A stretch of DNA of 64,000 nt from contig CM067084.1 of the NCBI GenBank assembly GCA_034008185.1, positions 37,771,099 to 37,835,098 on the forward strand. Reading direction: 5' to 3'. Below are positions 1 to 12,194 of the stretch, piece by piece; within the stretch, counting starts at the first letter, position 1, and every line of letters starts with the position of its first letter. A program made the translations under genes and the position numbers. Below the pieces are notes generated by a model. That model searched no databases. It was given only the letters and a program-made list of their open reading frames with translations, and was not told where the DNA came from. This stretch comes from Gorsachius magnificus. Lineage: Eukaryota > Chordata > Aves > Pelecaniformes > Ardeidae.

Positions 1-3000
1 TTGCAGGGAGTAAAATAATTTGGAGCACCTTTGTGAATTTTTTAGTGTAGCCGTATCTCAGGCCTCGCAATTGCTGGCATCCTGAGCTACAGCCCATGGT
101 GCTCCTCCTGGGTTTGGCACCAACACTGTGTGGACTAACCCAGTGGTCTTGGGTTTTTTGGGCTTTTCTTGGTTTTAATGATTGAACCCTGGTTTGGGTG
201 GAGTCATTGAGGAATACTAGCGTCCATCAACAATCATTCCAAGGTTGTTAAAATGTTGAGAGGAGTCTTGCTGGAGTATCCTTAAACAAGGCATTTAACT
301 CTTTATCAGCAACAAGGTATGAAAAATGCTTTTTGCTCTTTAACAGCCAAAGTGCGTTAACAACTGCACAGAACGCAGTGCAGTGGAGAAGAAAATGAGA
401 TGGTCCCATACTGATTAGTGTAAGAAAGTTTGATACAACAGGTCCATGGCCATGCTTTTATTCAGCTCACGTTTATCAGATGGGTCCTTTATCCCCCAGT
501 GGAAGTGAGGACAGTTTGGTTTTAGAATTCATCCTTTTCCTTTAAGAATAGCAAGTTCAGGAGTTGATTGGGTGAAAAAAGGGTAGTTAATAGTTTTTTA
601 AAAGTTTAAATGCTATATTGGTTATTACTCTGACATCCACTGTCTGTTTGTTGCGAAGATGTTGCACAGGACAGCAGGGACCAGGACAGACTGCAATTCT
701 CTTGACACTAGCTTGGTATTAATAACAATGAGTGACAGAAGCCTGAAAATCCTGACAGTGCCTATAATGTGAGGCTGTGTCCTACCCACCCTTTGGACAG
801 ATACTATAGCTGTCTCAGTTTAATAATAGAGACAAGGATCCCACAAGGCTGATGGTGGCTGTCATCTGTTTGACTGGCACTCATATTTAAAAAGCCTCTT
901 GGCCAGAATATCTTAAGTCTTGAATATATGGTAGGAACAGCTGTGTATCGGTTAAAATGCTCTGAACCTCAGTGACAAGGACTGTGTTCCAGACTTTGGT
1001 ACTTGCATTGGTTTCCCTAGATGATAAAGCCATTTGTGTTCAAAAACAAGCTTCTTTATCCTAAATTGTTCTCGGCACTCGAAGCTTTTTTAATTTGCGT
1101 AAATGGGAAGGCAGGCCTTTATCTTATACTCAGGAGGGAGGTCATTAAATTGTAGTACAAATTTGTGTTCCAGAATGAAAATCTACTCAATCCCCTAGAG
1201 TGGAATAATATCTCATAAGTCGATCTTCTCTGCTTTAAAGGGGGGGAAAAAAAGAAGAAAGAAAAGTTTCCCTGGAGCAATCATTGATACAAACTCTTCT
1301 TATGACAAGGAAAGGAGGTGGTTTAGAGATGGCAGTTTCTAATTCAGAGTTGTGGAAAATAGCTTTTTGTTCCCTAACACAAACCCTCCTAAAAATAGAT
1401 GGATACTGTTGCTTCAAATGAACTTGCTGCTGTTTGTGTTTGAGTGACTATAATTTTGCAAGCTGGCTGGAGAGCTTTTTTGTTCTGTTTGTGCTAAGTG
1501 TATTCCAGGGGGTTCCACTTCTTTATTGGGGCTCTGACAATGGATTGTAGCAGTAGAAATGATGGTAACTTGCTTCATTCCGCATAGCTCCAAGCCTCTC
1601 TTCAGATATCTCTGCTGATGCAGGCAGAAAATGAGTTTGAACCAAAGTCTTCTGTCTTTTAGATTTAGGCTGTCACTTAGTGGCTGGACAGCTGTTTAGC
1701 GAAAAGCCTTGGAATGGCTGAAATCCTGCTTTTCCATACAAGCAGCATTTCATATCACCTCCCCCCCCCCCCATCCAACTCCAAAAGCTGCCTGCGAGTC
1801 TAGATATCTCTTCTTGGATTCCTTATGGGGCACATTCAGAAACAGTTCACCTGCAACTATCTGCTTTGCTTGGGGTATCCGTCCAGCTGCGTTAAATGAG
1901 TTAACCAGTTTGTGTTTGGTATTTCCTTAATGATTGTTGATTAAAATGTAAAAATTACCAGAACTGGAAACTAATGAAGAGTGCTCCAAAGCTATAAATA
2001 AGAGATGCTGATTGTCAAAGTTGATGCTAACATTTTTACAACATTATTTGATTGATGTAACAGTTACAATGGCAGCCTTGAACAGGTGCTTTTGTGAACA
2101 AGACAATTTATCTCAGCACATGCATTCACATAAATGTTTTCAAATGAAAGGTATGATAAATCTGTCTAGAGCCAACACACAGCAGAGCTACCAAACAGGC
2201 TGCCTGTTGAAGATTTTAATGAACTGTTCTTTATTTAACGGAAAAAGTCAGATTAATGCTGTCACTTGCCTTTGAGACTTGCCTTATCTCGGGCACTCTG
2301 AGATATCATTTTGCAAATGCCTTGAAGTGGAGCAACTCTGGTGTTTTAATTAGAATTGCAGCAAACTGGTGAAGAAGGCCATTAAATCATAAATGTGGCT
2401 TTTGCGCAGCTCAGCCATGAGGATGGGCTTTTTGTTCAAAGCCACAGAGACGTGGTGTTTTGTCAGGAGCCAAAGGATGCCTAGGCTCTTCTTGTGCTAT
2501 GAGATTAATGGGAAATTAGTCATTCTGGATTTTCTAAATGGAAGATATGTTTCTCGGAGTAAACCAAAAACGTACTAGGATGTTATACTTCTGTATGTGA
2601 GAAAAGGAAAGCCTGTAAGACAGGGCTTAGTGGAGGGTTTTTCTGTAGCGGTGGGCAAAGGGTTCATCCAAGGCTCCTCTCTGCAGCCTGTTTTCAGAGG
2701 GAGATGTGGAATATGTCAGACTTGAAACACCTGCATAAGGACAAATGCTATCCTCTGAGAGTCTGCAGAAAATTTATGTGCTGTTTTTTTATCGCTGATG
2801 AGTTAAGTGTGTCGCTTGAGGGCCTTAGATTGGCAACGAGTTGAATTACTAGCATCCTTTTTCCTATGCTCTTCAATGAATCACCACTCTTGTTTTGCAT
2901 CCAGGAGCATAGTGGATGCTTGTTCTGTAGCTCCTTGATTGTCCTTCACTTACTGTGGATGTGGCAAACATTCCTGACTGAGTAAGCAACACTCAACTTC

Positions 3001-3115
3001 TAGTTAAGCTACGTAGTGACCAGACTGAAGCTCTCTGATGTTGTATAAGGCAGAAAGCTGCTAGAAAAAGTAAAAGCAGTAGGTAAGGAGGTAGAGTAGC
3101 AAGGGAGAAAGCCGT
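1..3115. other. Intronic sequence, no gene or repeat recognised
   Basis: Only short chance ORFs (up to 87 codons) are present. A run of 14 C interrupts the sequence near 1762-1775. Nothing resembles CR1, an LTR or an exon. Confidence 0.6.
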
Positions 3116-4227
3116 TGTGGTGGTTTGACCCTGGCTGGATGCCAGGGTCCCATCAAAGCCACTCTGTCACTCCCTTCTTTAACCGGACAGAGGAGAGAAA
3201 AGTAAATCAAAGGGCTCATGGGTCGAGATAAGGACAGGGAGAGATCATTTGTCAGTTACTATCATGGGCAAAACAGACTCAACTTGGGGAAATTAATTTA
3301 ATTTATTATCAATCAAAATCGGAGAAGGAGAGGATAAAAACTGCTAAATCTTAAAACACCTTCCCCCTACCCCTCCTTTCTTCCTGGGCTCAGCTTCACT
3401 CCCAGTTTCTCTACCTACTCCCCCCACAGCAGTGCAGGGGGATGGGAATGGGGGTTGGGGTCAGTTCATCACACGTTGTCTCTGCCGCTGCTTCTTCCTC
3501 GGGAGAGGACACTTCCCCTGCTCATGCGTGGGATCCCTCTCATGGCAGACAGTCCTCCACGAACTTCTCCAATGTGAGTCCTTCCCACAGGCTACAGTTC
3601 TTCACAAACTGTCCAGCAGGGGTCCATAATTTCCATGGGGTGCAGTCCCTCAGTAGCAGACTGCTCCAGCGTTCAGTCCCCTGCAGGGTCTCAAGTTCTG
3701 CCGGCAAACCTGCTTTGGCATGGGCTCCTCCCCCCCACAGGTCCACAAAGTCTTGCCAGGAACCTGATCTGGCGCAGGCTTCCCATGGGGTCACAGCCTC
3801 TTTCCTTTGGGCATCCACCCGCTCTGGTGTGGGGTCATCCACGGGCTACAGGGGGAGATCTGCTCCACCATGGACCTCCATGGACTGCAGGGGGACAGCC
3901 TGCCTCACCATGGTCTTCACCACGGGCTGCAGGGGAATCTCTGCTCCAGCACCTGGAGCACCTCCTCCCCCTCCTTCTGCACTGACCTTGGTGTCTGCAG
4001 GGCTGTTTTCTCTTGCATCCTCTCACTTCTCTTCTCTCTCCAGCTCCTGAGCCACAGCAGGTTTTTTTTTTCCTTCTTAAATATGTTATCATAGAGGCGC
4101 TTCCACCATTGCTGATTGGCTTGGCCTTGGCCAGCGGCGGACACAGGGAAAACTTCCAGCAGCTTCTCATAGAAGCCACCCCTGTAGCCCCCCCATTACA
4201 GAGACCTTGCTACACAAACCAAATACA
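3116..4227 (-). mobile_element. Solo LTR of an avian endogenous retrovirus (1.1-kb family)
   Basis: The element runs on the plus strand from TGTGGTGGTTTGACCC to CCAAATACA, so it has TG...CA ends and is 1112 bp long. Its transcriptional sense is the minus strand: in that direction there is an ATATTTAAG TATA-like box (about 4077-4085) and an AATAAA signal (3302-3307). The flanks GCCGT (3111-3115) and GCCAT (4228-4232) fit a 5-bp target duplication with one CpG-type change, as expected for ERVL-like elements. No internal gag, pol or env sequence is present, so it is a solo LTR left by recombination. A degenerate array of about 45-bp units fills roughly 3520-3950 and explains the many overlapping ORFs of up to 202 codons, which I do not consider genes. 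The family resembles long LTRs I know from bird genomes; the exact name is uncertain. Confidence 0.85.
3520..3950 (-). repeat. Degenerate ~45-bp tandem units inside the LTR
   Basis: Units carry variants of a cacggg/catggg plus ctgcag motif with ctccagcgtggg-like blocks. On the minus strand the frame at 3540-3842 shows a 15-residue period, with Trp-Glu and Phe-Val followed by a Cys. Because 45 is divisible by three, the frame stays open across the array. Confidence 0.6.
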
Positions 4228-5589
4228 GCCATGAACAGATTTTTGAGATACATAGGCGGAGTAATGGGCACAATCAATAATAACCATTGGTAGCAGCACA
4301 AGAGTTGTAAAATTAATTCCTTAAAAAGTAATAATGAAACCTCATGAATTACCTTCATTGTCTATTCTGACTTCAACAGGCTTTGAAGCAGCCTGGGGCC
4401 AATGGCTCAGGTGTGAGATTGGAATTCAGGACCCTTTATGTTTTTCTTTTGGCTGAATTATATTTTGTCCCATGAGACAAAATAAGGTGACAGGAACTCT
4501 AAATTTGAGACACCCCCTCCCTTTTTCTTGCCATGCCCTAATCAGTACCTTTGTTTCCCATGATGATCCCAGCCTCCAGCTGTAGTCAGTATGCTCTGTA
4601 GCTGTGAGCATGCCAGAATATGGGGCCCCTTCTGGTTAGGCTCCAAAGTAAGCATTTTTACTTGCAGATTGGTGGACTAACAGATTTGACATCTTTGCCC
4701 TGTGTTTTCACTTTGAAGAAAATAAATGTGCAACAGAAATAAATGTGCATCTAAAAATGCTTAAAACTTCAGGAGCTCTCTTTAAAAAAAAAAAAGCAGA
4801 TTTCAGATTGTTGACAGCAGATGACTGGTATGAACTATTTTTTCTTTTTAGTTGGAGGAAAGGCCCCTTTTGAACAATAACTCCAGGCAGGGAGCAGTCC
4901 GGTGGCCAAAGTATTAGTGTGTTTGCCAGAAAACCTGGAGTTTTGTTTCTGTTCACCTGCTGTGTGAACTTTGTCTTGGTTTCTTCTCTTGCATAACTTG
5001 CAAGTTCATCCTCTGCTTTTGTAAGGGACACTGTGGCCTCTCCTGCAGACCATGAAGACCTTCATGGTCATTTATATTTTGGTAATTTATTAAAATAGCA
5101 ACATGGAATCTGAACTATTTATATTAATATGATGTGGAACAGAGCAGCTGCTACAGTGCATTTAATAATGATGGCCTCCAGTCACCCTGAATCCATTTTT
5201 ACACTAGACTGTCTGGTGCTCTGCAACATAACCCCCCAACAGGTCTGCAGGAAGCTTGTCACACAGTCTTATGGAAAAGTATATAAATGATGGTTAGGTA
5301 CTTAAAAATGAAAACCCATTAAAAGCTATAATAAACCCAAGTACACTCAGTTATTCTTGCTGTACCTTTACAGATTGTTGTAAAATACTTTCAGTGTTAT
5401 TAGAAGTGAGTAAAAATCCAGATTATGAAAGTCTTATTTATTCTCACTGAAGTAAATGCTATTTTGAGACAGCATAATCTTGAAAAATATTGGCTATTTT
5501 TAAAAGACATCTTTAATTCAAAAGGTCAGCCTCCCTGCGGTCTCTGGTAACGTTCAGGAGCAAGTCCTTCTGGGGCTTTTTGGATATGG
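4228..5589. other. Intronic sequence, nothing recognised
   Basis: AT-leaning sequence with an A-run near 4783-4795. The 107-codon minus ORF at 4708-5031 shows no recognisable domain. Confidence 0.6.
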
Positions 5590-5756
5590 AGGGAGCAGCT
5601 GTGTAGCTCAGCTTCATCAAGACTTTGGATATGGTCTCCCATAGTGTCCTTATAGCCAAACTGCTGAGACAGAGGCTGGAGAAGTCTTTTTTTCCATGGT
5701 TACGTTTTGAGTATAGCCCCTTCCAGCCTGTGTTAGCCTATGACTGTATGATTTTC
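5590..5756 (+). mobile_element. Collapsed CR1 remnant: RT block A joined to 3' end
   Basis: Around 5610-5690 the + strand reads a degraded reverse-transcriptase block A (F-I-K-T-L-D-M-V-S-H-S-V-L-I-A-K-L-L-R), matching the [15 protein letters not shown] stretch of the CR1 copy at 19.1 kb. Shortly after, at about 5714-5755, comes a CR1-like 3' end (ccccttccagcct, then ctatgactgtatgatt). The rest of ORF2 that should lie between is absent. Edges are approximate. Confidence 0.6.
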
Positions 5757-8700
5757 CTCATGCACCTTGTACATTCCTCCTGGAGCAGCAAACTGGCCTT
5801 CCTGTCCTGGCTGTCAAGGAAGGTAAGTAGGAAAGGGGTATCCAAGGGGAAACAATAGATCAATTAAACTGGTGCTGGGAGGATTTGTTTGTGATGGTCC
5901 TTGAGTGGCTTTTGTATTGTCCTAGGTTGATTTTGAGATCCAGATCAGCTCATGGACTTGCCTCAACTTGAAAGAGCCCTGAATGCAGGGTGGAAGTTGA
6001 GGATTATGAAGAAACCCTGTATACACAAAAAACCTTCACCCAAACCTGTGCAAGTAAAATTGCAAAACTGTGCATATGTTCTGCATAACTGAACTGGTCT
6101 GGAGGTTTGGGGCTGTTGTGGCCCATTGGTGCTTGACTTGACCTAAACTAGTTCCCACTTAACCCTGCCTTGATTTTGTAAATACTTACATTAAGGGATA
6201 TCTGGCACTTTTTCCTACACAGCTAGTAATTTAAGCGTTGTCCTCAAAAAACACAGCAAATGATTGTGTTCTGAGCAGACTGACAAAAATGTAATGTAAA
6301 ACTTTTTTTTTTTGTAAAGTCAAACCTGCAAGACCTATATTCTGAAAGCTCTTGCTTTCCTTCTTAGCACATAGGAAAGCATTAAGGCAAATTCAGCTGT
6401 CGCACCATGCAGTAACTTCTGAGTGAAAATAACAAGTGTTTAATTTACATTGTCTCTCCAAAATTCTACCTCAAGTTCTAAAAGTATGTTTTAATTCATA
6501 GACGTATTTATGTAAGTATCTGTTTTGCCCAAGACTCTAGCTTTTAGAACCCCTTCGTCTTGCAAAAAGCAGCTTTCCATGGCAAACTCAGTTTGTTTAT
6601 AAAACATGTTGGTGTTTTGGATGCTTGCACCCATCAATTATCAAACACTTCAGTTTCTAGGGCAGCTTTTAATCAGCCAGAATTCTCTGCTCAATATTTA
6701 GGTTGCTTAATAAAAATCTTTAAGGATACTTTTCAACACATTACTAATACTTTGAAGAAACAGCTAGATCTCATGCAAATGCTATAAAAATCTGTGATTC
6801 AGATCAGTTATAAAGATGAGAAGCTATGCGAGAAGTCCAGTTTAAAATTGGAAACAGTATCACAGAATGGAAGAAGCAGACTAACAGGCTGAACTGTAAG
6901 TAAAACCTGGAAGAAATCTACTGTACTGCTTGAGAAGTAATTTGTAATCTGTGAATCGGAGTCTTCTGGTGGTGTTAATTGTTCAGATAGCATGGAAGAC
7001 ATGACCCCAGTCTCCCTGAGATAGGATCACTGCTAATTAATGTAATCCCTTTGACAAGGACCAATGGAGTGTCTTACACTAGATGCCAGGAAGCTAAATG
7101 AGCTATTTAATTTGTGTCCATGTCGTATTTGCACTTATAAGCCATGCTCGTAAAACATTTACTATATAGACAAAATACAAACAATGTATAGATGTTAAAA
7201 CAACAAGCAATGTAGGCATTTAAAAAAAAACTTGCAAAAGAAAGACAACCCTTGCCATTACGCTCTAAAACTTTTCCATGTGAAACTAAATTTTTTTTTC
7301 TCCATAAAAAACCTGCAAGATGATAACTTATGTAGGACAGGCATACTCTACTGGAATATTCTTGCTAGCCAAAAGCCAGCGAGAATATTTGAACAGGAAA
7401 AGAAGAAACTAATTCAGTGGAATCATATTCCTATTTCCACGTGTCTGCCACGTTTCTTTACTTATGCTGTAAAAGTTGCACTTTATGTGTAAAAAATTTC
7501 TAGGAAATCTGCAGCAACTTCAACCTTTACTACATACTGACCTGGAAATGAATTGTCCTCAGGTGGGATGCTTGGCCATATTTAGCTTTCCTGGAAAAAA
7601 CCTGTGTGTGTTGGGGTTGGAAAGGATTCTACTTCTTAAATTCAACATGGAAATCATAAAGCAGACAAAAAACCAAAACTGAACACACAGATTTGAATCA
7701 TCCCTTTTCTCAAGGCAAGAACAGTTTTGTGTTAATCATTACTGATAAATACTTTAGTCTGTATTTGAAGTGCTTCAGAGCTGAAGACTTCAGTATCTCA
7801 AGGCTGTGCTCTCCAGGTGCTTACTCTTTCTCCTGTTCATGCTGGACCTAGAAAACAAAGATGGGCTTTGTACATTTAAAAATTACTTCTTGTGGGAGGT
7901 AAGAAGTGCAGAAGCTGAATGGGTGGTGACCGAAAGGTTAATTGGAGGAGGAGCGAAAGGTGTGGCTTCTGCCTATAAAGTTTAGGGCTTGAAAGCAAAC
8001 GACATCACTGGGAGCATACTACTGTGTATGCTGTGTTTCCTTGACCTGCAGACGGCAGGGTGTCTGCCTGATCCTTCGAGTAATCTTAAGGCTGCTGCAA
8101 GAACCAACAAGTGAGAACCAACAACTTCTCTCATTTGATTTTTGAGTTTAAAAAGCCTGATTTAAGAGCAGAGTAGCTGAATTGTTATAAGCAAGACTGT
8201 TGTTACAAGCTAAGCCAATAAGAAATGCTGAAGAAACCGGGCAGGGAAGGGGCGGGAGAAGAATAATGAACCTAGATAAGAAACTTTGGAAGTGGTAAGT
8301 TATTTCTGATGGTCAGAAGCAGTCTAACCTCCACTCGGGATTCATCTGACCGTGGTTTTAGCCACTGCTGTTTCTCTGACTGGGTGTGTTAGGGTAACTA
8401 TTTAAGTGATAGTAAAAGGAGATTTCTTCTGGTGCTGAACTGGAGTGACTGCAGGGTCCCCTGTCAGCCTGCCTCAGACCCCTGAGTAAGCTCCCTCCCC
8501 TGCAAAGTGGCCTCTCTGGCAGGGTTTCCTGGGACTTAGAAATGGTGAAATCTTAATTATAGATTTCACTTGATTATGATGGCATTGTTAGCATTGGTAT
8601 GGCATTATTCATTTTTCTTTTAGCCCTTGTTGATGATTTTCAGAAAATGATGGCAAGCCCTGCACTGAAGCACATGGTTACTCTGGAGCCAGTTGCTTCA

Positions 8701-11221
8701 GCTCCTCTTGGCCCACTGACCAGATTGCGGGTTTTGGCGCTCAGATCACCTGTGTTGGTTTTGTCTGCCTTCTCTGTGCTGGGTCTGCACCCGCCTTCCA
8801 GTGCAGGCCCCAGTGTTCAGGCTAAGGCTGTTTCAGTTTGGAGGTGAACAGACCAGTTACTTTTTGCTCCATCGTCTGTGCTCCAGGGTGACATTTGCTC
8901 CTGTAAGTGTGGTGGTATCTATCGCTTATATTCATCTGTTAACTGTGACAGCAGGTCAGGTCTTGACGACCTGCTCTGAAAGCCAATCATAATTACCCAG
9001 CTGTATTATCTCCAACAAGGATGCAATGTTGTTAGTGTTTCCACAGGTTGTTAGACTCTTTTTTTTTTTTTTTCCCCCTAAATTAATCCCCCTAAACTAT
9101 GTGAAAGCATAATTCAGAACGAGACCCAGCAAAGCACTTGATTATCACTAGCAGTTCTGGTAACTCTAAATGTTTTTCTTTCCATCACGGGCTAGATGTT
9201 AATCCTTTCCATCAGCTATGGAATTAAACCAACTAGAGTGTATAAATGATACCTACTTGACCCTTGGAGGTAAGGGAGCTGTGCGCAGTGACCACTGGTT
9301 GCATACCTTTTCAGAATAAGAAAAAAAACCATAGGTGAAATAGAAAGCTCAGTTTCAGGGCCTTTTCTTCTCTTTCAGAATCTTACCTTGAAAAATATTT
9401 AGTTCTCTATTTAGTGACTGACTTGGTTTAACCAGCTCAATCATATATGCTGCTGTATCGTATGTGTTGCTGTATCTGTCAAGACTGTCACTGGAGAGCT
9501 CTGTATATAAATGAGAGGCCATACTTGAAATTTTCTCCTGCTGAATATCACGCTTTTGGGGAATAATTGCATTGTTTTGGCCTAGACGTTCTCAGGACTA
9601 GAAGTCAGTAAATTTCCTTTGCAAAAGAGATCTGCAAAGCGAGACTTGGTTCTGTGTTCTGATGCTTTGTGCTTTATTGGCTTTTTTCCTTGGGAAAACA
9701 GTTTAATAATGAGCTAAATTTCTTATTGACCAGAGCTACTGGAAGTAAGATTTTTTTCATAGCTGCCTTTGTCTTCTGTAGTAATTCAGTAATGCCCAGT
9801 CCCATTGTTGTCTATTGATCACAATTTAATGACCATTACAAAGCCTAATTTTATCAACACTTCCATGCATGCATCTAATAATGAGCTTAGTTTGTACTCA
9901 TGAGTCCTTAAACTCAATGCAGTCTCTGAATTTATTTATGCATGTCTACTATTTCTTTGCCTCCAGAAAATACCAAGGGGTCTTTTCTGTAAGCAGCATG
10001 GCGATTGCAGAGTGGGTTCCCCAGGAAGGCGCCTTGTATTGTAGAGCTGCCTCAGAGTCTCTGGGCTGCTGGACCCTGAGCTCAGTCCCATCATACCCAT
10101 CTCCCCTCTCCCAAATCACAGTCTTCATTACTCCTTCTGGTAGTGCTTGCATGGGAGCAGATGTCCACCATGCCTTCATGCCTGTGGTAACTCTCAGGAG
10201 TGTTACTCATGAATTGGCTCAGCCCCTATAACTGGCTCCCCAGCTCCTTATACCCCCTGTGGCAAACTTGTGAAAGGAAAGCAAAATCTCTGCAGAAGGA
10301 GCAGGGTTTCTCACAGAAGCTGGTGACATATAATTGAATAAGCTCATTCATTAGGGAGAAGCCAGGAGAGGGTGGGTAAAACAGAGGTGTTAAAGCTTCT
10401 CTGGATACCACAGCAAATCTGCTTTAGAAGGGAAACCTGCTTCATACTAATCCCAAGATCTGTCTGAAACTTTAAAATAGCAGGCAGAATTTAGAGGTGG
10501 GAAGAGAGCATGTTAAGTTTTACTTTCAACTGTAAGGTAGAGGTTGGTGCTGGGAAACAGATTCAGAAAGAGAAGAAGCTTCTAATAATGTCAGACATTG
10601 TCTCGGATGTGATCAGGGAATGGTCACTCTTCTCTCTTGCCCTTACTAGAGAATTGAAAACTGTAGGCATGCAATATGCCTGTATCTAGCCTCTGGCTTT
10701 AGGCACACTTAATTTTTTGGAACAAAAAAGGGAGTTTTGAGTGGCTGCTCAAGCCAAGATAGCTTCATTCTTGAGGATAGAAGTTTCTCTCAAGCTGAGA
10801 GAGGCACTCAACCATTAAGAGAAATGTGTGGCAGGAGAGAAAGATAGAAAAATCCTTTAAAGAAACCGTAATCACATCCTAGTAAAATTGCCAGCTCTGT
10901 CTCTCATGTCAGAATAAATGTTCTGGTGCTCATTGCCAAGCAAACAGTGCATGTGGTATTCGCCACTACAGAGGTGAATTTACTTCTTGTTTAGAAGATT
11001 AAGCTATGAGGTAGGTTTGAACCTTTTCTTAGGTAAAGGAAAAATCTCCTTTATACTTCTGTTTGCAGAATTTCTGAGAACAAAACGCCAACTCTCGTTC
11101 TTCAACAGGAATGAACTGGAGTAATGTGTTAACATAGCAGGATGAGAAAATGGAATTTTATGCCAGAAAAATGTATACTGAATTTTATCCAACCAGCCCT
11201 ATTTATTTTCTAATTTCTCAG
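5757..11221. other. Intronic sequence with one possible promoter-like patch
   Basis: No exon or repeat recognised with confidence. A patch at about 7920-8120 has a TATA-like cctataaagt at 7972 and two cgaaagg motifs (see findings). A T-run lies at about 9059-9073. The 120-codon ORF at 9869-10231 has no domain I recognise. Confidence 0.5.
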
Positions 11222-11416
11222 TCATAGAATCGTTTGGGTTGAAAAGACCTTTAAGATCATCACGTGCAACCATTAACCTAGCACTGCCAAGTCCACCACT
11301 TTTTTAAATACCCCCAGGGATGGGGACTCGACCACTTTCTGGGCAGCCTGTTCCAATGCTGAACAACCCTTTTGGTGAAAAAATTTTTCCTCTGTCTTCA
11401 TTGTTGGTGTGTTACA
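11222..11416 (-). mobile_element. CR1 3'-end fragment, inverted
   Basis: On the plus strand it begins atagaatcgtttgggttg and continues through aagacctttaagatcatc, the typical reverse complement of a CR1 3' terminus. It then runs into cagcctgttccaatgctgaacaaccctttt, the complement of the conserved end of ORF2. The element is 5'-truncated, the common state of CR1. The far edge is approximate because similarity fades near 11400. Confidence 0.85.
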
Positions 11417-12130
11417 TACCCCCCAAAATCTGTATAGCCCTTCTGGATGCCTCAAATACAGTAACACTTGTTGTTCTCTCCCTGTGCATACTGCAAAACT
11501 GTAAATGGCTGCAGTAACTGCAAGACAAAAGACTGCATCACCTCCTGTGGTAATTGTACTACTTCTGTGAACGCTGCTGGGTCATGCTGTGCTGTGGGGC
11601 CAAGCGCGCGTGGGATCTGCTGGGCTTTGCCTGGCTAGAGGCAGCCAGGGCTGTTCTCTGCCACAGCACTGATCCGGGGTTTGGAGCCAGCTGGTTAACT
11701 TGCCCAGGTCCCAGTTTGAAATACAGATATCTCTGTGTAGGCAGATAAATGAAAGGGCTGGTTTTCAGAGTTGCTGTGCCCTTTTGCAGCAAGTGGTTTT
11801 ACTGGGATCTTAGAAATGCATTGTAATGGTGGAAATCGAGTAAGAATTTTAAAAGGTTACTGCAGTCAAACTGTGGTTTTAGTGAGCACAATGCAGGTTT
11901 CGTTACTGACCTCAGTATAAGTGGATTTCAGCCTATGCTATGAATTTTCCTCCTTGCCTCACATCTGTTGGTTCCTGACTGCGCAAAGGGCTTGCTTGGA
12001 CTTGAGATTTGTGATAGTTTAAAGGCAAAACCAGTAGTTATGTGAAGAATGAGGGTTTATAGTTAACTGATACCAGCTTATGTGTTCACTTTGTCTTTCT
12101 GTGCGATGCATCATGTGTTTATGAATTCAC

Positions 12131-12194
12131 AATACATGCACATGTTTGTATGTACATGTAGAAACATACATGTTTGTATATATGTGCATACGTG
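12131..12194. repeat. Degenerate TACATG/TTTGTA low-complexity patch
   Basis: The 12-mer acatgtttgtat occurs at 12140-12151 and again at 12168-12179, within alternating purine-pyrimidine sequence. It looks like a decayed microsatellite. Confidence 0.6.

Noticed and set aside
3442..4050. 202-codon + ORF
   Set aside because: It lies inside the solo LTR and its tandem array; other frames on both strands are open too, and no protein domain is visible.
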